DNA of 64,000 nt from Brucella sp. 21LCYQ03 (GCF_023554105.1 NZ_JAMJWE010000005.1:169444-233443); one strand, 5' to 3'. Shown: positions 46,251 through 55,912, counted from the first letter of the stretch. Notes: a model not told the origin generated them from the sequence alone. A program made the numbers and translations.

Positions 46251-47051
46251 ATGACCTCAGACATTTCAAAAGAGCTTGAAGCACGGTTTAAGCTTGCGCA
46301 GGATATCGCGCGCGAGGCTGGTGCGCTGGCCCTCGATTACTTCAATCGCCGTGAGACGCTGGTGATTGAAACCAAGCGCGATCTGCAGGATGTGGTGTCC
46401 ATTGCTGACCGCAATGTCGAACAGCTGATCAATGAACGTGTATCAGCAGCTTTTGGTAACGATGGCTTTCTCGGTGAAGAATATGGACTGAATGCGGGCA
46501 GTTCAGGCTATACTTGGGTGGTTGATCCCATTGATGGTACCAGCCCTTTTGTCAACGGAATGCCGAACTGGTGCGTTTCCATTGCCGTGCTGAAAGATGG
46601 CGAGCCGGTGATCGGTGTTATACAGGCACCTTGCTTTGATGAGCTTTACGCATCCGCCAAGGGGCAGGGTGCAACGCTTAATGGCAAAAAGCTTTTGCTT
46701 GATGAAACGCGCACAATTCGCAACGCGGTGACGGGCATTGGTGCCAATAATTACGTAACCCCACAGGTGGTTGCGAAGATCGTGGAAGATTTGCTTGAAG
46801 CAGGCGGCACATTCATTCGCAATGGCTCTGGCGCGTTGATGATTGCTTATGTGGCAGCAGGGCGTCTGGTGGGCTATTACGAGCCATATATGCATGCTTG
46901 GGACTGCATGGCAGGTTTTTGCCTGGTCCGCGAAGCAGGCGGCTATACGTATCCATTTCCAACGGAAGGCGAGCAACTGACCAAGGGTAGCAAGGTTTTT
47001 GTTGCTGCACCCGGTGCGGTGGACGATTTGAAAAAAGTGGCAAAACTCTAA
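46251..47051 (+). CDS. Inositol monophosphatase-family phosphatase
   Basis: A 266-residue Mg2+-dependent phosphatase. Metal-site motifs: EEYG, DPIDGTSPFVNG (the DPxDGT box) and WDCMAGFCLVREAGG. The start at 46251 (MTSDISKELEARF) is preferred; an upstream ATG at 46212 has no SD. It could be SuhB/inositol- or HisN/histidinol-phosphatase-like. Beside the iol cluster, release of free inositol from inositol phosphate is a reasonable role. Confidence 0.85.
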   Translation: MTSDISKELEARFKLAQDIAREAGALALDYFNRRETLVIETKRDLQDVVSIADRNVEQLINERVSAAFGNDGFLGEEYGLNAGSSGYTWVVDPIDGTSPFVNGMPNWCVSIAVLKDGEPVIGVIQAPCFDELYASAKGQGATLNGKKLLLDETRTIRNAVTGIGANNYVTPQVVAKIVEDLLEAGGTFIRNGSGALMIAYVAAGRLVGYYEPYMHAWDCMAGFCLVREAGGYTYPFPTEGEQLTKGSKVFVAAPGAVDDLKKVAKL

Positions 47052-47052
47052 G

Positions 47053-47085
47053 AAAAAAGCCCCGGAAATCTGGGGCTTTCTTTTT
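47053..47085. terminator. Bidirectional terminator
   Basis: Stem AAAGCCCC / GGGGCTTT (extended by G-U and G-C pairs), AAAT loop, T-run on plus and A-run on the other side, between convergent genes. Confidence 0.85.
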
Positions 47086-47899
47086 ATGCTGATGGATTAT
47101 CGCGCTTATAAATCCAGTCGTGATCAGGATGGTTTTTAAATCGCCATTTGCGGATCGGTCCGGCCATGACGTTGAGATAATACATCTCATAACCATAGGG
47201 CGCGCCGCATGGGTGATGCCCCTTTGGTACCAGAACGACATCGCCGTCAGAAACGGCCATGGTTTCATCGAGACTGCCATCTTCAGTAAAGACCCGCTGA
47301 ATACCATAGCCCTGCGATGGGTTTAGGCGATGATAATAGGTTTCTTCCAGATAGGTCATATCCGGGAAGTTATCTTCATCATGCCGGTGGGGCGGATAGG
47401 ATGACCAGTTGCCCTGTGGTGTGAAAACTTCCGTCACCAGAAGGCTGTCGGCGACATCGCGGCCTTCCATGGCAATGTTGAAGATGTTGCGGGTGTTTGC
47501 ACCTTGTCCACGCGTATCGAATGACAGCCCTTCTGGTCCAAGCTTTTGTGCCTTGCGGCCCGGTTTGCCAGGTGCTGTGCAGACAGCAAGCACGCAATCG
47601 GTTGTCGCTAACGCATCCCAGTCGCTTTCAGCAGGCACATAAAGACAATGCGGAGCGAGTTTTTCAAACACGCTCATTCGCTCGCCCATTTCGCCGAAAA
47701 CTTCTCCCGAGGCTTTGAGCTTTGCTTTGCCTTCGACCAGTACCAGAATGACTTCCCGGTCGCCGGTTTTCTCGGTTGCGGTTTCACCTGCTTTCAGACG
47801 ATAGAGGCCAAAGCCAACATAGCCCCAATTGGCGCTTTCCGGCGTGATGTCGTGCACCTTGCCATGCTTGCCGCTCGGTTTGCGTAACAGATTGGCCAT
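47084..47899 (-). CDS. iolB: 5-deoxy-glucuronate isomerase IolB
   Basis: A 271-residue bicupin enzyme of usual length. The N-terminal half has ANWGYVGFGLYRLKAGE, the C-terminal cupin the metal site in YPPHRHDEDNFPDMTYLEETYYHR (cut) and PKGHHPCGAPYGYEMYYLNVMAG. It converts 5-deoxy-glucuronate to 5-dehydro-2-deoxygluconate in myo-inositol degradation. Last gene of iolC-iolD-iolE-iolB; 3-bp gap to iolE. Confidence 0.95.
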   Translation of the reverse strand: MANLLRKPSGKHGKVHDITPESANWGYVGFGLYRLKAGETATEKTGDREVILVLVEGKAKLKASGEVFGEMGERMSVFEKLAPHCLYVPAESDWDALATTDCVLAVCTAPGKPGRKAQKLGPEGLSFDTRGQGANTRNIFNIAMEGRDVADSLLVTEVFTPQGNWSSYPPHRHDEDNFPDMTYLEETYYHRLNPSQGYGIQRVFTEDGSLDETMAVSDGDVVLVPKGHHPCGAPYGYEMYYLNVMAGPIRKWRFKNHPDHDWIYKRDNPSA

Positions 47900-47902
47900 A
47901 GC

Positions 47903-48805
47903 TCAGTCTCCTTTGTCTAACCCTGCTTCGCGCGCAAATGCTTTGAGCGATTTTAGCCCCAGCGACTGATATTCAAATGGATTGCGCACATCTGGGTCCT
48001 GTTCGGCTTCAATCACCAGCCAGCCCTGATAGCCATGCTGGGCTGCGACCTTAAGCACCGGTACAAAATCGACACCGCCTTCATGATCGCCGGGAACCGT
48101 GAATACACCGCGGCGGACACCTTCCAGAAAGGAGAGGCTCTGGTCGCGTACCTGTGCGGCAATCGTTGGGCGGACATTCTTGGCATGGATATGCCGGACA
48201 CGTTTCATATGGTTTTTTGCAACGCGTTCAGGATCACCGCCGCCAAACAGACAATGACCTGTATCAAGCAGCAATTTGGCATGTGGGCCGGTATGTTTCA
48301 TCAGAAGGTCGATCTCGTCTTCGCTCTGAACAATCGTGCCCATGTGATGGTGATAGACGAGTGCAATGCCCTGCGCGCTCGCATGTTCTGCCAGCGCTTC
48401 AACACCCGCACCAAACTCTGCCCAGCGTGCTTCTTCCAGCACCGGACGTTCGGAGAGCGATTTGCTATCGTCGCCATGAATGGCGTTCGACGTTTCGCAA
48501 ACGATGATGACCTTGCAGCCCATGGCGTTCAGAAGATCAAGTGCTGGCTGCATTGCAGCCTTCTCATCCTCAAGCGAATTGGTAAGAAGGTTCAGCGAAT
48601 GCCAGCCAGAAACGTAGCGCAGATTGCGTGGTTCGAGTACTGCTTTAAGTTCCGCTGCAACTTGCGGAAATTTATGACCTTTTTCGATTCCGTCGAAGCC
48701 GATTTTTGAAGTCTCATCAAGGCATTGATCAAGGCTTATATATGCGCCAAGGCTGCGATCATCATCGTTCGACCAGGCAATCGGGTTGGTGCCATAGAGG
48801 ATCAT
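47903..48805 (-). CDS. iolE: Inosose dehydratase IolE
   Basis: A 300-residue TIM-barrel protein of the xylose-isomerase-like class. Recognisable IolE parts: [16 protein letters not shown] at the N-terminus, [34 protein letters not shown] and a late [12 protein letters not shown]. It dehydrates 2-keto-myo-inositol to the diketone used by IolD. Three bases from iolD. Confidence 0.95.
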   Translation of the reverse strand: MILYGTNPIAWSNDDDRSLGAYISLDQCLDETSKIGFDGIEKGHKFPQVAAELKAVLEPRNLRYVSGWHSLNLLTNSLEDEKAAMQPALDLLNAMGCKVIIVCETSNAIHGDDSKSLSERPVLEEARWAEFGAGVEALAEHASAQGIALVYHHHMGTIVQSEDEIDLLMKHTGPHAKLLLDTGHCLFGGGDPERVAKNHMKRVRHIHAKNVRPTIAAQVRDQSLSFLEGVRRGVFTVPGDHEGGVDFVPVLKVAAQHGYQGWLVIEAEQDPDVRNPFEYQSLGLKSLKAFAREAGLDKGD

Positions 48806-48808
48806 CGG

Positions 48809-50632
48809 TCAGTTTCTTTCTTTGATCTGAGCTTCATAATTTTCACGCGCGGCGCGTACGTGGTCGCGGTCCGAGACTTCCGGCACAGCCACGTCCCACC
48901 ACCAGCCACCGGTTTCAGGCGTTGGGTAAGGATCGGTATCGATGACGATAACTGTGGTGCGCGGGCTGTTGCGCGCTTCTGCCAGCGCATCTTCAAGTTC
49001 GCGGATAGAACCGACTTTTTTGCTGTCTGCACCCATCGCACCTGCATGGGCTGCGAAGTCGATATTCGATGCATTCACATGGGTTGTGTGGTCGAGCAGA
49101 TTGTTGAACTCGGCACCGCCGGTCGCCATTTGCAAACGATTGATGCAGCCATAACCGCGATTGTCTGTAAGCACGACTGTGATCTTGATGCCCATCATCA
49201 CAGAGGTCGCAAGTTCTGAATTGGCCATCATATAGGAGCCATCACCGATCATCACGATCACGTCGCGGTCCGGTTCGGCCATCTTGATGCCAAGTCCGCC
49301 TGCAATCTCATAGCCCATGCAGGAGAAGCCATATTCCATGTGATAGGACATCGGGCGACCGGCTTTCCAGAGCTGGTGCAATTCGCCCGGCATGGTGCCA
49401 GCCGCACACATGACGACGGTATTTTCAGTGGACTGACGCTGGACCGCGCCGATCACCTGCATGTCTGTGGGAAGCTCGTTGGCGTCACCGGGAGCGGCCG
49501 TGAAACGGTCTGCTGCTTCAAACCAGCGTGTTTTCAGCGTGGTGTCGAGTGTGCTGCGCTTATAGTCTTTCAAACCAGCTGAAAGTGCTAACAGCCCGAT
49601 CTTCGCATCTGCCACCAGCGAGATTGAACCTTGTTTGTGCGTGTCATAGGGCTGAACGTTCAGCGAGAGCAGCTTTCGTCCCGGATGTTTGAACAATGCC
49701 CACGAGCCGGTGGTGAAATCCTGAAAGCGTGTGCCAACACCAATAACCAGATCGGCACTTGCTGCAACGGCGTTTGCACTGTCTGCACCAGTTACGCCGA
49801 CCGGACCGAAATTGAGCGCGTGATCCCACGGCAAAGCCGATTTGCCAGCCTGTGTTTCGATCACCGGTATGTTGTGGGTTTCTGCAAAGTTTTTTAGTGC
49901 TTCATGGGCATCTGAATAGTGTACGCCGCCGCCCGCAACGATAACCGGGGTTTTGGCAGCTTTGATCGCTGCAATTGCAGTTGCCAGCTCATGTTCATCG
50001 GCTGGCGGTCGCCGCCAATGCCAAACCTTTGACGCGAAGAACTCCTCTGGCCAGTCATAGGCTTCGGCCTGCACGTCCTGACAGAAAGACAGCGTTACTG
50101 GTCCGCAATCCGCAGGATCGGTCATTGTGCGGAAGGCACGCGGCAGAGCAGTGAGAAGCTGTTCAGGGCGGGTGATGCGATCAAAATAGCGGCTTACGGG
50201 GCGGAAACAATCATTGGCGGTCATTGTGCCATCGTTGAAATCCTCGATCTGCTGCAACACTGGATCGGGACCGCGATTTGCGAACACATCGCCGGGAATG
50301 AACAGGACCGGCAGGCGGTTCACATAAGCGAGCGCTGCCGCCGTGACCATATTGGTTGCGCCGGGACCGATGGAGGAGGTGACAGCGCAAGCTCGTTTGC
50401 GACCAAGTTGTTTGCTGTAGGCAATAGCCGCATGAGCCATGGTTTGCTCATTATGGCCGCGCCAGGTCACGAGCTTGTCGCGGATGCCATGCAGTGCCTC
50501 GCCAAGCCCTGCCACATTGCCATGGCCAAATATCGCCCAGACACCAGCGATGAAAGGCTCTCCTTCTGGTGTTTTCTGATTGGCAATGTAGCGCACAAGA
50601 GCCTGTGCCGCGGTCAGTCGAACAGTCGTCAT
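48809..50632 (-). CDS. iolD: 3D-(3,5/4)-trihydroxycyclohexane-1,2-dione hydrolase IolD
   Basis: A 607-residue TPP-dependent enzyme of the acetolactate-synthase fold. The TPP/Mg motif starts at GDGSYMMANSEL (about 460) and ends at DNRGYGCI. GGAGGAATT precedes the ATG. It opens the inositol ring to 5-deoxy-glucuronate. A 70-bp gap separates it from iolC upstream. Confidence 0.96.
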   Translation of the reverse strand: MTTVRLTAAQALVRYIANQKTPEGEPFIAGVWAIFGHGNVAGLGEALHGIRDKLVTWRGHNEQTMAHAAIAYSKQLGRKRACAVTSSIGPGATNMVTAAALAYVNRLPVLFIPGDVFANRGPDPVLQQIEDFNDGTMTANDCFRPVSRYFDRITRPEQLLTALPRAFRTMTDPADCGPVTLSFCQDVQAEAYDWPEEFFASKVWHWRRPPADEHELATAIAAIKAAKTPVIVAGGGVHYSDAHEALKNFAETHNIPVIETQAGKSALPWDHALNFGPVGVTGADSANAVAASADLVIGVGTRFQDFTTGSWALFKHPGRKLLSLNVQPYDTHKQGSISLVADAKIGLLALSAGLKDYKRSTLDTTLKTRWFEAADRFTAAPGDANELPTDMQVIGAVQRQSTENTVVMCAAGTMPGELHQLWKAGRPMSYHMEYGFSCMGYEIAGGLGIKMAEPDRDVIVMIGDGSYMMANSELATSVMMGIKITVVLTDNRGYGCINRLQMATGGAEFNNLLDHTTHVNASNIDFAAHAGAMGADSKKVGSIRELEDALAEARNSPRTTVIVIDTDPYPTPETGGWWWDVAVPEVSDRDHVRAARENYEAQIKERN

Positions 50633-50702
50633 AATTCCTCCCGGCGGAAATCCGCCTCATCGCAATCTCAGATACAGGCCTCCACCCGTTGCTGAGATGC
50701 GT

Positions 50703-52604
50703 TTATTTCTGGCGCAGCCTGTCCCATAGATCGCAGAAACTGCGGTAGCGTTCTGCCATTTCCGAAACAGCATCTGCATCGCTCATTTTGCCTGCAAGCC
50801 ACTTGCGCGCAACTTCGCCTAAAATGGTGCGGCCAATGGCGAAACCTTTGACAAGATCAAAGCGCGCCGCAACTTTAAGGCTCGCTTCCAGTTCTTCGGC
50901 GGGTGCATCGAGGCCCAGTACGACAATGCCGCGTGTGTGCGGGTCATTGCGCAGGATGGTATCGCAGGTATTTTGCCATGCTTCTTCTGTCGTCAGAGGC
51001 TCCAGTTTCCACCAGTCGGGATATACACCGATCTCATAAAAACGCTCGACGACTTGTGCTGTGCTCATGTCATCGACGGGTGCCACTTTGGACGGAATAA
51101 CCTCCAGCAGGAATTCAAGTCGGTTACGGCGTGCAGCCGTATAGAGCCGTTTTACGGTGGCTTCCTGTTGGGCTTTCACCTCGTCACTGTCATCGGGATG
51201 ATAGAACGAAAGCACTTTTACGACGTGCTCAAGCGGCCATTCCACAAGGCCACCGCAATCGGGTCCGAGTTCAGGTTCAAGCTCCAGGGGACGCAAACTT
51301 GGCCATTCTGTAGGGCGTCCGATCCAAAGACCAGTTCCAGCGGCACGGTAAAGTGCGTCGCGACCTAGTCGGCTATCACAAAGGATGCCATAGCCGTTTT
51401 CACCGCCTGAAACCTCTAATGCAGCATTCAAGCATAATTCTTTGAATTGTCCGATTTTTTCATCACTCGCGCCAGCTTCCCTTGCCATCTCTTCAAGCTG
51501 AATACGGTGGTCAAAAGCGAAGACCCGCATATGTGGCCAGTCGCCATTACGATTGGTCGACCAGTGAATTTGCTCGAGTGCCTGATCATTGCGTAGCGCT
51601 GTGTTGCGAATGCCGGTGTTGAAGAAATATTGCAGCTCTTCCCAACTCGGATAAGCGGGGGTGCAGCCATGGCGTGACACTGCGAAGGCGCCACAGGCAT
51701 TGGCAAATTTCAGACTGGTCGGCCAATCTTCATCCTTGAGCCAGCCGCGCAAAAGGCCAGACATGAAACCGTCGCCCGCACCAAGCACGTTGAACACTTC
51801 AATGGGAAAACCTTCACCGGATTTTCCCTCGTCGAGACTATCAGGAATGTCGTCTTCAAATACCACGGCACCCATCGGCCCGCGCTTGCAAACGAGGACT
51901 GCTTTTGTGATGTCGCGAACGGCTTTGAGCGCTTCAATCGTATCAGTCGTTCCACCTGCAATGTGAAACTCTTCTTCCGTTCCGACGATGAGGTCAAACA
52001 GATCCAGTGTTGTTTGGAGTTTCGCGGTAACGGCAGCAGACTCAATAAAGCGGTTTTCACCATCGCCGTGCCCTGCAAGCCCCCAGAGGTTTGGGCGATA
52101 GTCTATATCAAGCACTGTGCGGCTGCTATTTTCCCGCGCAAGCCTCAATGCTTTGAGAACTGCAGCTTCTGTAGACGGATGCGACAGGTGCGTGCCGGTG
52201 GCGAGTACACATCCGGCCTGAGCAATAAAGTCTGGATCAATGTCATCTTCGCACAGCGCCATGTCAGCGCAGTTTTCGCGATAAAAGATCAACGGGAAAT
52301 GCTGTTGGTCACGAATGCCGAGAATGACCAGTGCTGTTAGCCGCTCAGGATCGGTTACGATGCCACGCGTATCTACGCCTTCGCGCGCAAGTTCCTTCAG
52401 TAGAAATCGCCCCATATGTTCATCGCCGACGCGTGTGATGAGCGCGGATTTAAGTCCGAGGCGAGCCGTTCCGGTTGCAATATTTGTGGGAGAGCCGCCA
52501 ACATATTTGTTAAAGGAAGACATATCTTCCAGTAAGCCACCGACCTGTGTGCCATAAAGATCTACCGAAGACCGGCCAATTGTGATCAAATCCAGCCGCT
52601 TCAT
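50703..52604 (-). CDS. iolC: 5-dehydro-2-deoxygluconokinase IolC fused to DUF2090
   Basis: A 633-residue two-domain protein. The PfkB-type kinase (about 1-320) has GGSPTNIATGTARLG and the ATP/catalytic loop LGAGDGFMSG. The C-terminal half (about 330-633) is DUF2090, an aldolase-like barrel that in other bacteria is a separate protein and is thought to be the IolJ-type aldolase step. ATG 52604 follows GGAGG; ATG 52616 would be four codons longer. First gene of the iol operon. Confidence 0.93.
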   Translation of the reverse strand: MKRLDLITIGRSSVDLYGTQVGGLLEDMSSFNKYVGGSPTNIATGTARLGLKSALITRVGDEHMGRFLLKELAREGVDTRGIVTDPERLTALVILGIRDQQHFPLIFYRENCADMALCEDDIDPDFIAQAGCVLATGTHLSHPSTEAAVLKALRLARENSSRTVLDIDYRPNLWGLAGHGDGENRFIESAAVTAKLQTTLDLFDLIVGTEEEFHIAGGTTDTIEALKAVRDITKAVLVCKRGPMGAVVFEDDIPDSLDEGKSGEGFPIEVFNVLGAGDGFMSGLLRGWLKDEDWPTSLKFANACGAFAVSRHGCTPAYPSWEELQYFFNTGIRNTALRNDQALEQIHWSTNRNGDWPHMRVFAFDHRIQLEEMAREAGASDEKIGQFKELCLNAALEVSGGENGYGILCDSRLGRDALYRAAGTGLWIGRPTEWPSLRPLELEPELGPDCGGLVEWPLEHVVKVLSFYHPDDSDEVKAQQEATVKRLYTAARRNRLEFLLEVIPSKVAPVDDMSTAQVVERFYEIGVYPDWWKLEPLTTEEAWQNTCDTILRNDPHTRGIVVLGLDAPAEELEASLKVAARFDLVKGFAIGRTILGEVARKWLAGKMSDADAVSEMAERYRSFCDLWDRLRQK

Positions 52605-52633
52605 TCCATCCTCCATCGGTGTATGCGTCTTTC

Positions 52634-52688
52634 ATTCTATTTCTGATTAAAATGGATTTAATATTCCATTTCAACTGAAAAATGGAAT
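52634..52688. promoter_or_regulatory. IolR-type operator cluster at iolC promoter
   Basis: AATGGATTTAATATTCCATT (52651-52670) is an imperfect palindrome flanked by half-sites ATTCTATT (52634-52641) and AATGGAAT (52681-52688). It shares its pattern with the perfect 20-mer before iolG. GGAT-N6-TTCC inside it is near the GGAA-N6-TTCC motif reported for rhizobial IolR. Confidence 0.65.
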
Positions 52689-52699
52689 GCCGCAGTATT

Positions 52700-53524
52700 T
52701 TATGATTGGCGTTTTGTGCCGACGGCGACAGCGAGTGTAATTGCCAGGCAGAGCGTTGCAGAAAGCGAGCGGAATGCACCGAAATCTACCTCGGAAACGA
52801 GCAATGATTGTCGTGCCAGCTTGCTCATGGGACTGACAATTGTGTCGGTGATTGCGATAACATCAATGCCGCGCGCACTGGCATTTTCTGCCATAGCGAT
52901 GGTTTCAGGCGAGTATGGCGAAAAGGAAATGGCAAGAAGCACATCACCTTTGCGGATGGCGTGCTGGTTCTCCAGTTTGCCGACAGTGCTATGAAGCATC
53001 GCTGGAACCTGCATCTTCTCAAGAGCATAGGCCAAATAGCTCGCAACCGGAAATGCGCGACGAACACCGATGATGTGAATGGTTTCCGCCGTTGCCAGCA
53101 GATCGACAGCTTTTTCCAATGCTTGGGGATCTATGGTTTTTAGCAAGCTTTCGAGTGATGTGCGACTGGCTTCAGCGAACTCAGCTAATAGCGCCGGGGC
53201 ACTGCCTGCTTCGGTCTCGCGCAGATGTCCAAGCCGTGTCGAATAATCCGGCCAGCCGCCAGCATAGGAGTCGCGGAAAATCTTTTGCATTTCTGAAAAA
53301 CCAGAAAAGCCAAGTATCTGACAAAAGCGCATGAACGCCGAACTCTGAACGCCTGCGCCTTCGGCCATTTCCGCCACAGTTGAAACCGCAATTCTATCCT
53401 GATTGGCTGCAACATAATCCGCACATTGCTTCAGGCGCTTCGGCAGGCGATCTGCAATTTCGAGCAGTCTTGCTTCAAATTCTTTAATATTGCCTGGCGC
53501 TGTAGCAACCTGTTCGACGTCCAT
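52700..53524 (-). CDS. iolR: RpiR-family regulator, probable IolR
   Basis: A 274-residue regulator: HTH_6 domain (about 15-90, AEGAGVQSSAFMRFCQILGF) and SIS domain (about 125-255, ISFSPYSPETIAMAENASARG). It sits between iolC and iolG, upstream of the first and divergent from the second, the arrangement of rhizobial iolR. In Sinorhizobium IolR represses the inositol genes until 2-keto-5-deoxygluconate-6-P appears. Confidence 0.88.
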   Translation of the reverse strand: MDVEQVATAPGNIKEFEARLLEIADRLPKRLKQCADYVAANQDRIAVSTVAEMAEGAGVQSSAFMRFCQILGFSGFSEMQKIFRDSYAGGWPDYSTRLGHLRETEAGSAPALLAEFAEASRTSLESLLKTIDPQALEKAVDLLATAETIHIIGVRRAFPVASYLAYALEKMQVPAMLHSTVGKLENQHAIRKGDVLLAISFSPYSPETIAMAENASARGIDVIAITDTIVSPMSKLARQSLLVSEVDFGAFRSLSATLCLAITLAVAVGTKRQS

Positions 53525-53577
53525 TGCGGTCCTTTCAGAAACACTCTCTTGACTTATATTATATCACAAACTAGCAA

Positions 53578-53597
53578 AATAGAATAAATATTCTATT
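53578..53597. promoter_or_regulatory. IolR-type operator between iolR and iolG
   Basis: AATAGAATAAATATTCTATT is a perfect 9-bp-arm inverted repeat with a 2-bp centre. It lies 54 bp before iolR and 85 bp before iolG, able to control both. Confidence 0.7.
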
Positions 53598-53681
53598 GCG
53601 CATTGTGTTCTTACACAAAGTGGAGTGGCGAAACTGTTTTGTCGGTCAATCGAGGATGACCGTTTTGGGAGGATGAAGGCA

Positions 53682-54686
53682 ATGGTTACACGTCTTGCTC
53701 TGCTCGGTGCTGGCCGTATTGGTAAGGTTCATGCGGGTGCAATCGCTTCGGACAAGCGCGCAAAGCTTATTGCAGTGGCGGATGCTAATGAGGATGCAGC
53801 ACGTGCTATCGCCGATTCTGCAGGTGCTGAAGTGCGCACCATCGACGAGATTGAAAATTCGTCTGATGTGGATGCGGTGCTGATCTGTACGCCAACCAAC
53901 ACGCATGCCGATCTGATTGAACGTTTTTCCCGCGCTGGCAAAGCCGTGTTCTGCGAAAAGCCGATCGATCTCAACATTGAGCGTGTGCGAGCTTGCCTGG
54001 ATGTTATCAAGAAAACCGGCGGCAAGGTTATGCTCGGGTTCAATCGCCGCTTTGATCCACATTTCGCAGCTGTTCGCAAGGCGATTGATGACGGTCGGAT
54101 TGGCAAGGTCGAGATGGTCACGATCACCAGTCGCGATCCGGGTGCGCCGCCTGCGGAATATATCAAGGTTTCCGGCGGTATCTTCCGCGATATGACGATT
54201 CATGATTTTGACATGGCACGTTTTTTGTTGGGCGAAGAAATTGCAACCGTATCGGCCTCTGCGTCGATTCTTGTCGATCCAAAGATCGGTGAACTCGGTG
54301 ATTTCGACAGTGCAAGCGTGATCCTGACCACGGCTTCCGGTCGTCAGTGCGTGATTTCAAATTCACGCCGTGCTTCTTACGGTTACGACCAGCGCATCGA
54401 AGTGCACGGATCAGAAGGAGCGGTTTCGGCTGAAAACCAGCGCCCGGTTTCCATCGAAGTGGCATCAAAAGATGGCTATACCCGCCCACCGCTGCATGAT
54501 TTCTTCATGACGCGCTATACGGATGCTTATGCGGCTGAGATTGCTTCGTTCATCGATGCGATTGATGGCGGCAAAGCGCCTACGCCTTCAGCTGAAGATG
54601 GATTGCAGGCTTTAGCGCTGGCGGAAGCGGCTCTTCTTTCAGTCAAGGAAGGCCGCGCTGTGAAAGTTGCGGAAGTTCTCGCTTAA
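53682..54686 (+). CDS. iolG: Inositol 2-dehydrogenase IolG
   Basis: A 334-residue GFO/IDH/MocA oxidoreductase. Rossmann motif LGAGRIGKVH (residues 6-15), catalytic lysine in CEKPIDL (about 97) and the MTIHDFDMARFLLGEE His/Asp segment. ATG 53682 follows GGGAGG at nine bases; the earlier ATGs at 53625 and 53673 lack spacing. It oxidises myo-inositol to 2-keto-inositol, the first step for IolE/D/B/C. Confidence 0.93.
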   Translation: MVTRLALLGAGRIGKVHAGAIASDKRAKLIAVADANEDAARAIADSAGAEVRTIDEIENSSDVDAVLICTPTNTHADLIERFSRAGKAVFCEKPIDLNIERVRACLDVIKKTGGKVMLGFNRRFDPHFAAVRKAIDDGRIGKVEMVTITSRDPGAPPAEYIKVSGGIFRDMTIHDFDMARFLLGEEIATVSASASILVDPKIGELGDFDSASVILTTASGRQCVISNSRRASYGYDQRIEVHGSEGAVSAENQRPVSIEVASKDGYTRPPLHDFFMTRYTDAYAAEIASFIDAIDGGKAPTPSAEDGLQALALAEAALLSVKEGRAVKVAEVLA

Positions 54687-54727
54687 ATACTCATTTTCAT
54701 TTGCCTTTTTTCGCAATCGGCTGCGAT

Positions 54728-55810
54728 ATGCGGAGCATGGCTTATGAATTTGACAAGTTGCCGCTCGATGAGTTTTTTGTGCCTGTGGCAAATGCCACAG
54801 CTGCATTAACCAGGCTCGACGAGCGGCTTGCCCGATCACCGATCCGCGACGGAATGCTAGAGCGTATGCATATGCATGACGCTGTCGCCTCCATGTGGCT
54901 TGAGGGCGAGCTGGTGCATCTGGAAGATCTGATTTTGCATGATGCTGTGATGGATACGCGTATGCCGAGCCATGCGCTGACGATTGCGCATTCTGTTTTG
55001 CGTCTTCGCCGGCAAGTTGCTGGACGCGCAGCAGGCTGGGCTTTGAGCAGCTCAGGCATCCAGCAATTGCTCGGTCGGAATGTCGAGATTCATGTCGAAC
55101 CCGTGAAGCAATATGATGAGCCGGAAGAAGGAGAAGCCGACGCACTTCTGGATGATATAGATGCACTGCTCGCGCGCACTGATGCACTCTTGAAAGGTAT
55201 TGTTCAGGAGAAGCCCAAGCCTCAGCCCGTCGAAATTGACCCGCTGTTGAATGATGAGGACTGGAATGAGGATGAACGTTTGCAGCAATGGCGCAGCGTC
55301 TTTGAAAAGTCTGCTTATCTGCCTCACTTAATGCGCGCCGCAATCATGTATGATGCCTGGTTTGATATTGAGGTGGTACAGCGCTCCTCATGGGTAGGGC
55401 GCTTGCTCGCTGCCGCTTATCTGCGTCAGTCTGGAATAGCTTCTTCGCATTTGCCAGCACTGAGCATTGGATTGCGGACCAAAAGGCCTGATGAACGCCG
55501 CTCGCAGAACCGTCTGGTCCGTCTCAAAACCTTCTTTGCAGCCATTGAAGATGGTGCTGAGACAGTGATGAAAGAGCATGACCGTTTGATGCTGGCGCGA
55601 GAACAGATGCAGCGTAAACTCAAAGGGCGTCGTTCTAATTCCCGCCTGCCGCAACTCGTGGATATGATGATGCGCAGCCCGCTAGTATCGAGCCCAATGG
55701 TGGAAAAAGAGCTTGATGTTACGCCACAGGGTGCACTCAAGCTGATCGCTGAGCTTAATCTTCGGGAGATTACCGGGCGGGGCCGTTTCCGCGCATGGGG
55801 TGTTCTTTAG
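54728..55810 (+). CDS. DUF1612/HTH protein (RHE_PE00001 family)
   Basis: A protein of ~360 residues, start uncertain (ATG 54728 or 54737, TTG 54701). The N-terminal part LDERLARSPIRDGMLERMHM...ASMWLEGELVHLEDLILHDA matches the DUF1612 proteins common on rhizobial plasmids. The C-terminal region (about 300-360, LVSSPMVEKELDVTPQGALKLIAEL) is an HTH typical of this family. The middle (about 125-190) is acidic. Function unknown; DNA binding is likely from the HTH. Confidence 0.75.
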   Translation: MRSMAYEFDKLPLDEFFVPVANATAALTRLDERLARSPIRDGMLERMHMHDAVASMWLEGELVHLEDLILHDAVMDTRMPSHALTIAHSVLRLRRQVAGRAAGWALSSSGIQQLLGRNVEIHVEPVKQYDEPEEGEADALLDDIDALLARTDALLKGIVQEKPKPQPVEIDPLLNDEDWNEDERLQQWRSVFEKSAYLPHLMRAAIMYDAWFDIEVVQRSSWVGRLLAAAYLRQSGIASSHLPALSIGLRTKRPDERRSQNRLVRLKTFFAAIEDGAETVMKEHDRLMLAREQMQRKLKGRRSNSRLPQLVDMMMRSPLVSSPMVEKELDVTPQGALKLIAELNLREITGRGRFRAWGVL

Positions 55811-55910
55811 AGCGCGTTTCGATCTGATTTTATCAGATCAGCGCTCTATGCATTTGTTTGACGCACATCCTGGTCCGAAAACTGGTTCCCACTTTTCGGG
55901 ATGTGTTTTA
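55811..55910. repeat. RIME-like palindromic repeat, copy 3 (longest)
   Basis: AGAGCGCGTTTCGATCTGAT...ATCAGATCAGCGCTCT (hairpin, 55811-55848), a spacer, then CCGAAAACTGGTTCCCACTT and TTCGGGATGTG (55876-55908). The first module is shared with 39035-39074, the second, inverted, with 27029-27060. Confidence 0.8.
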
Positions 55911-55912
55911 AC

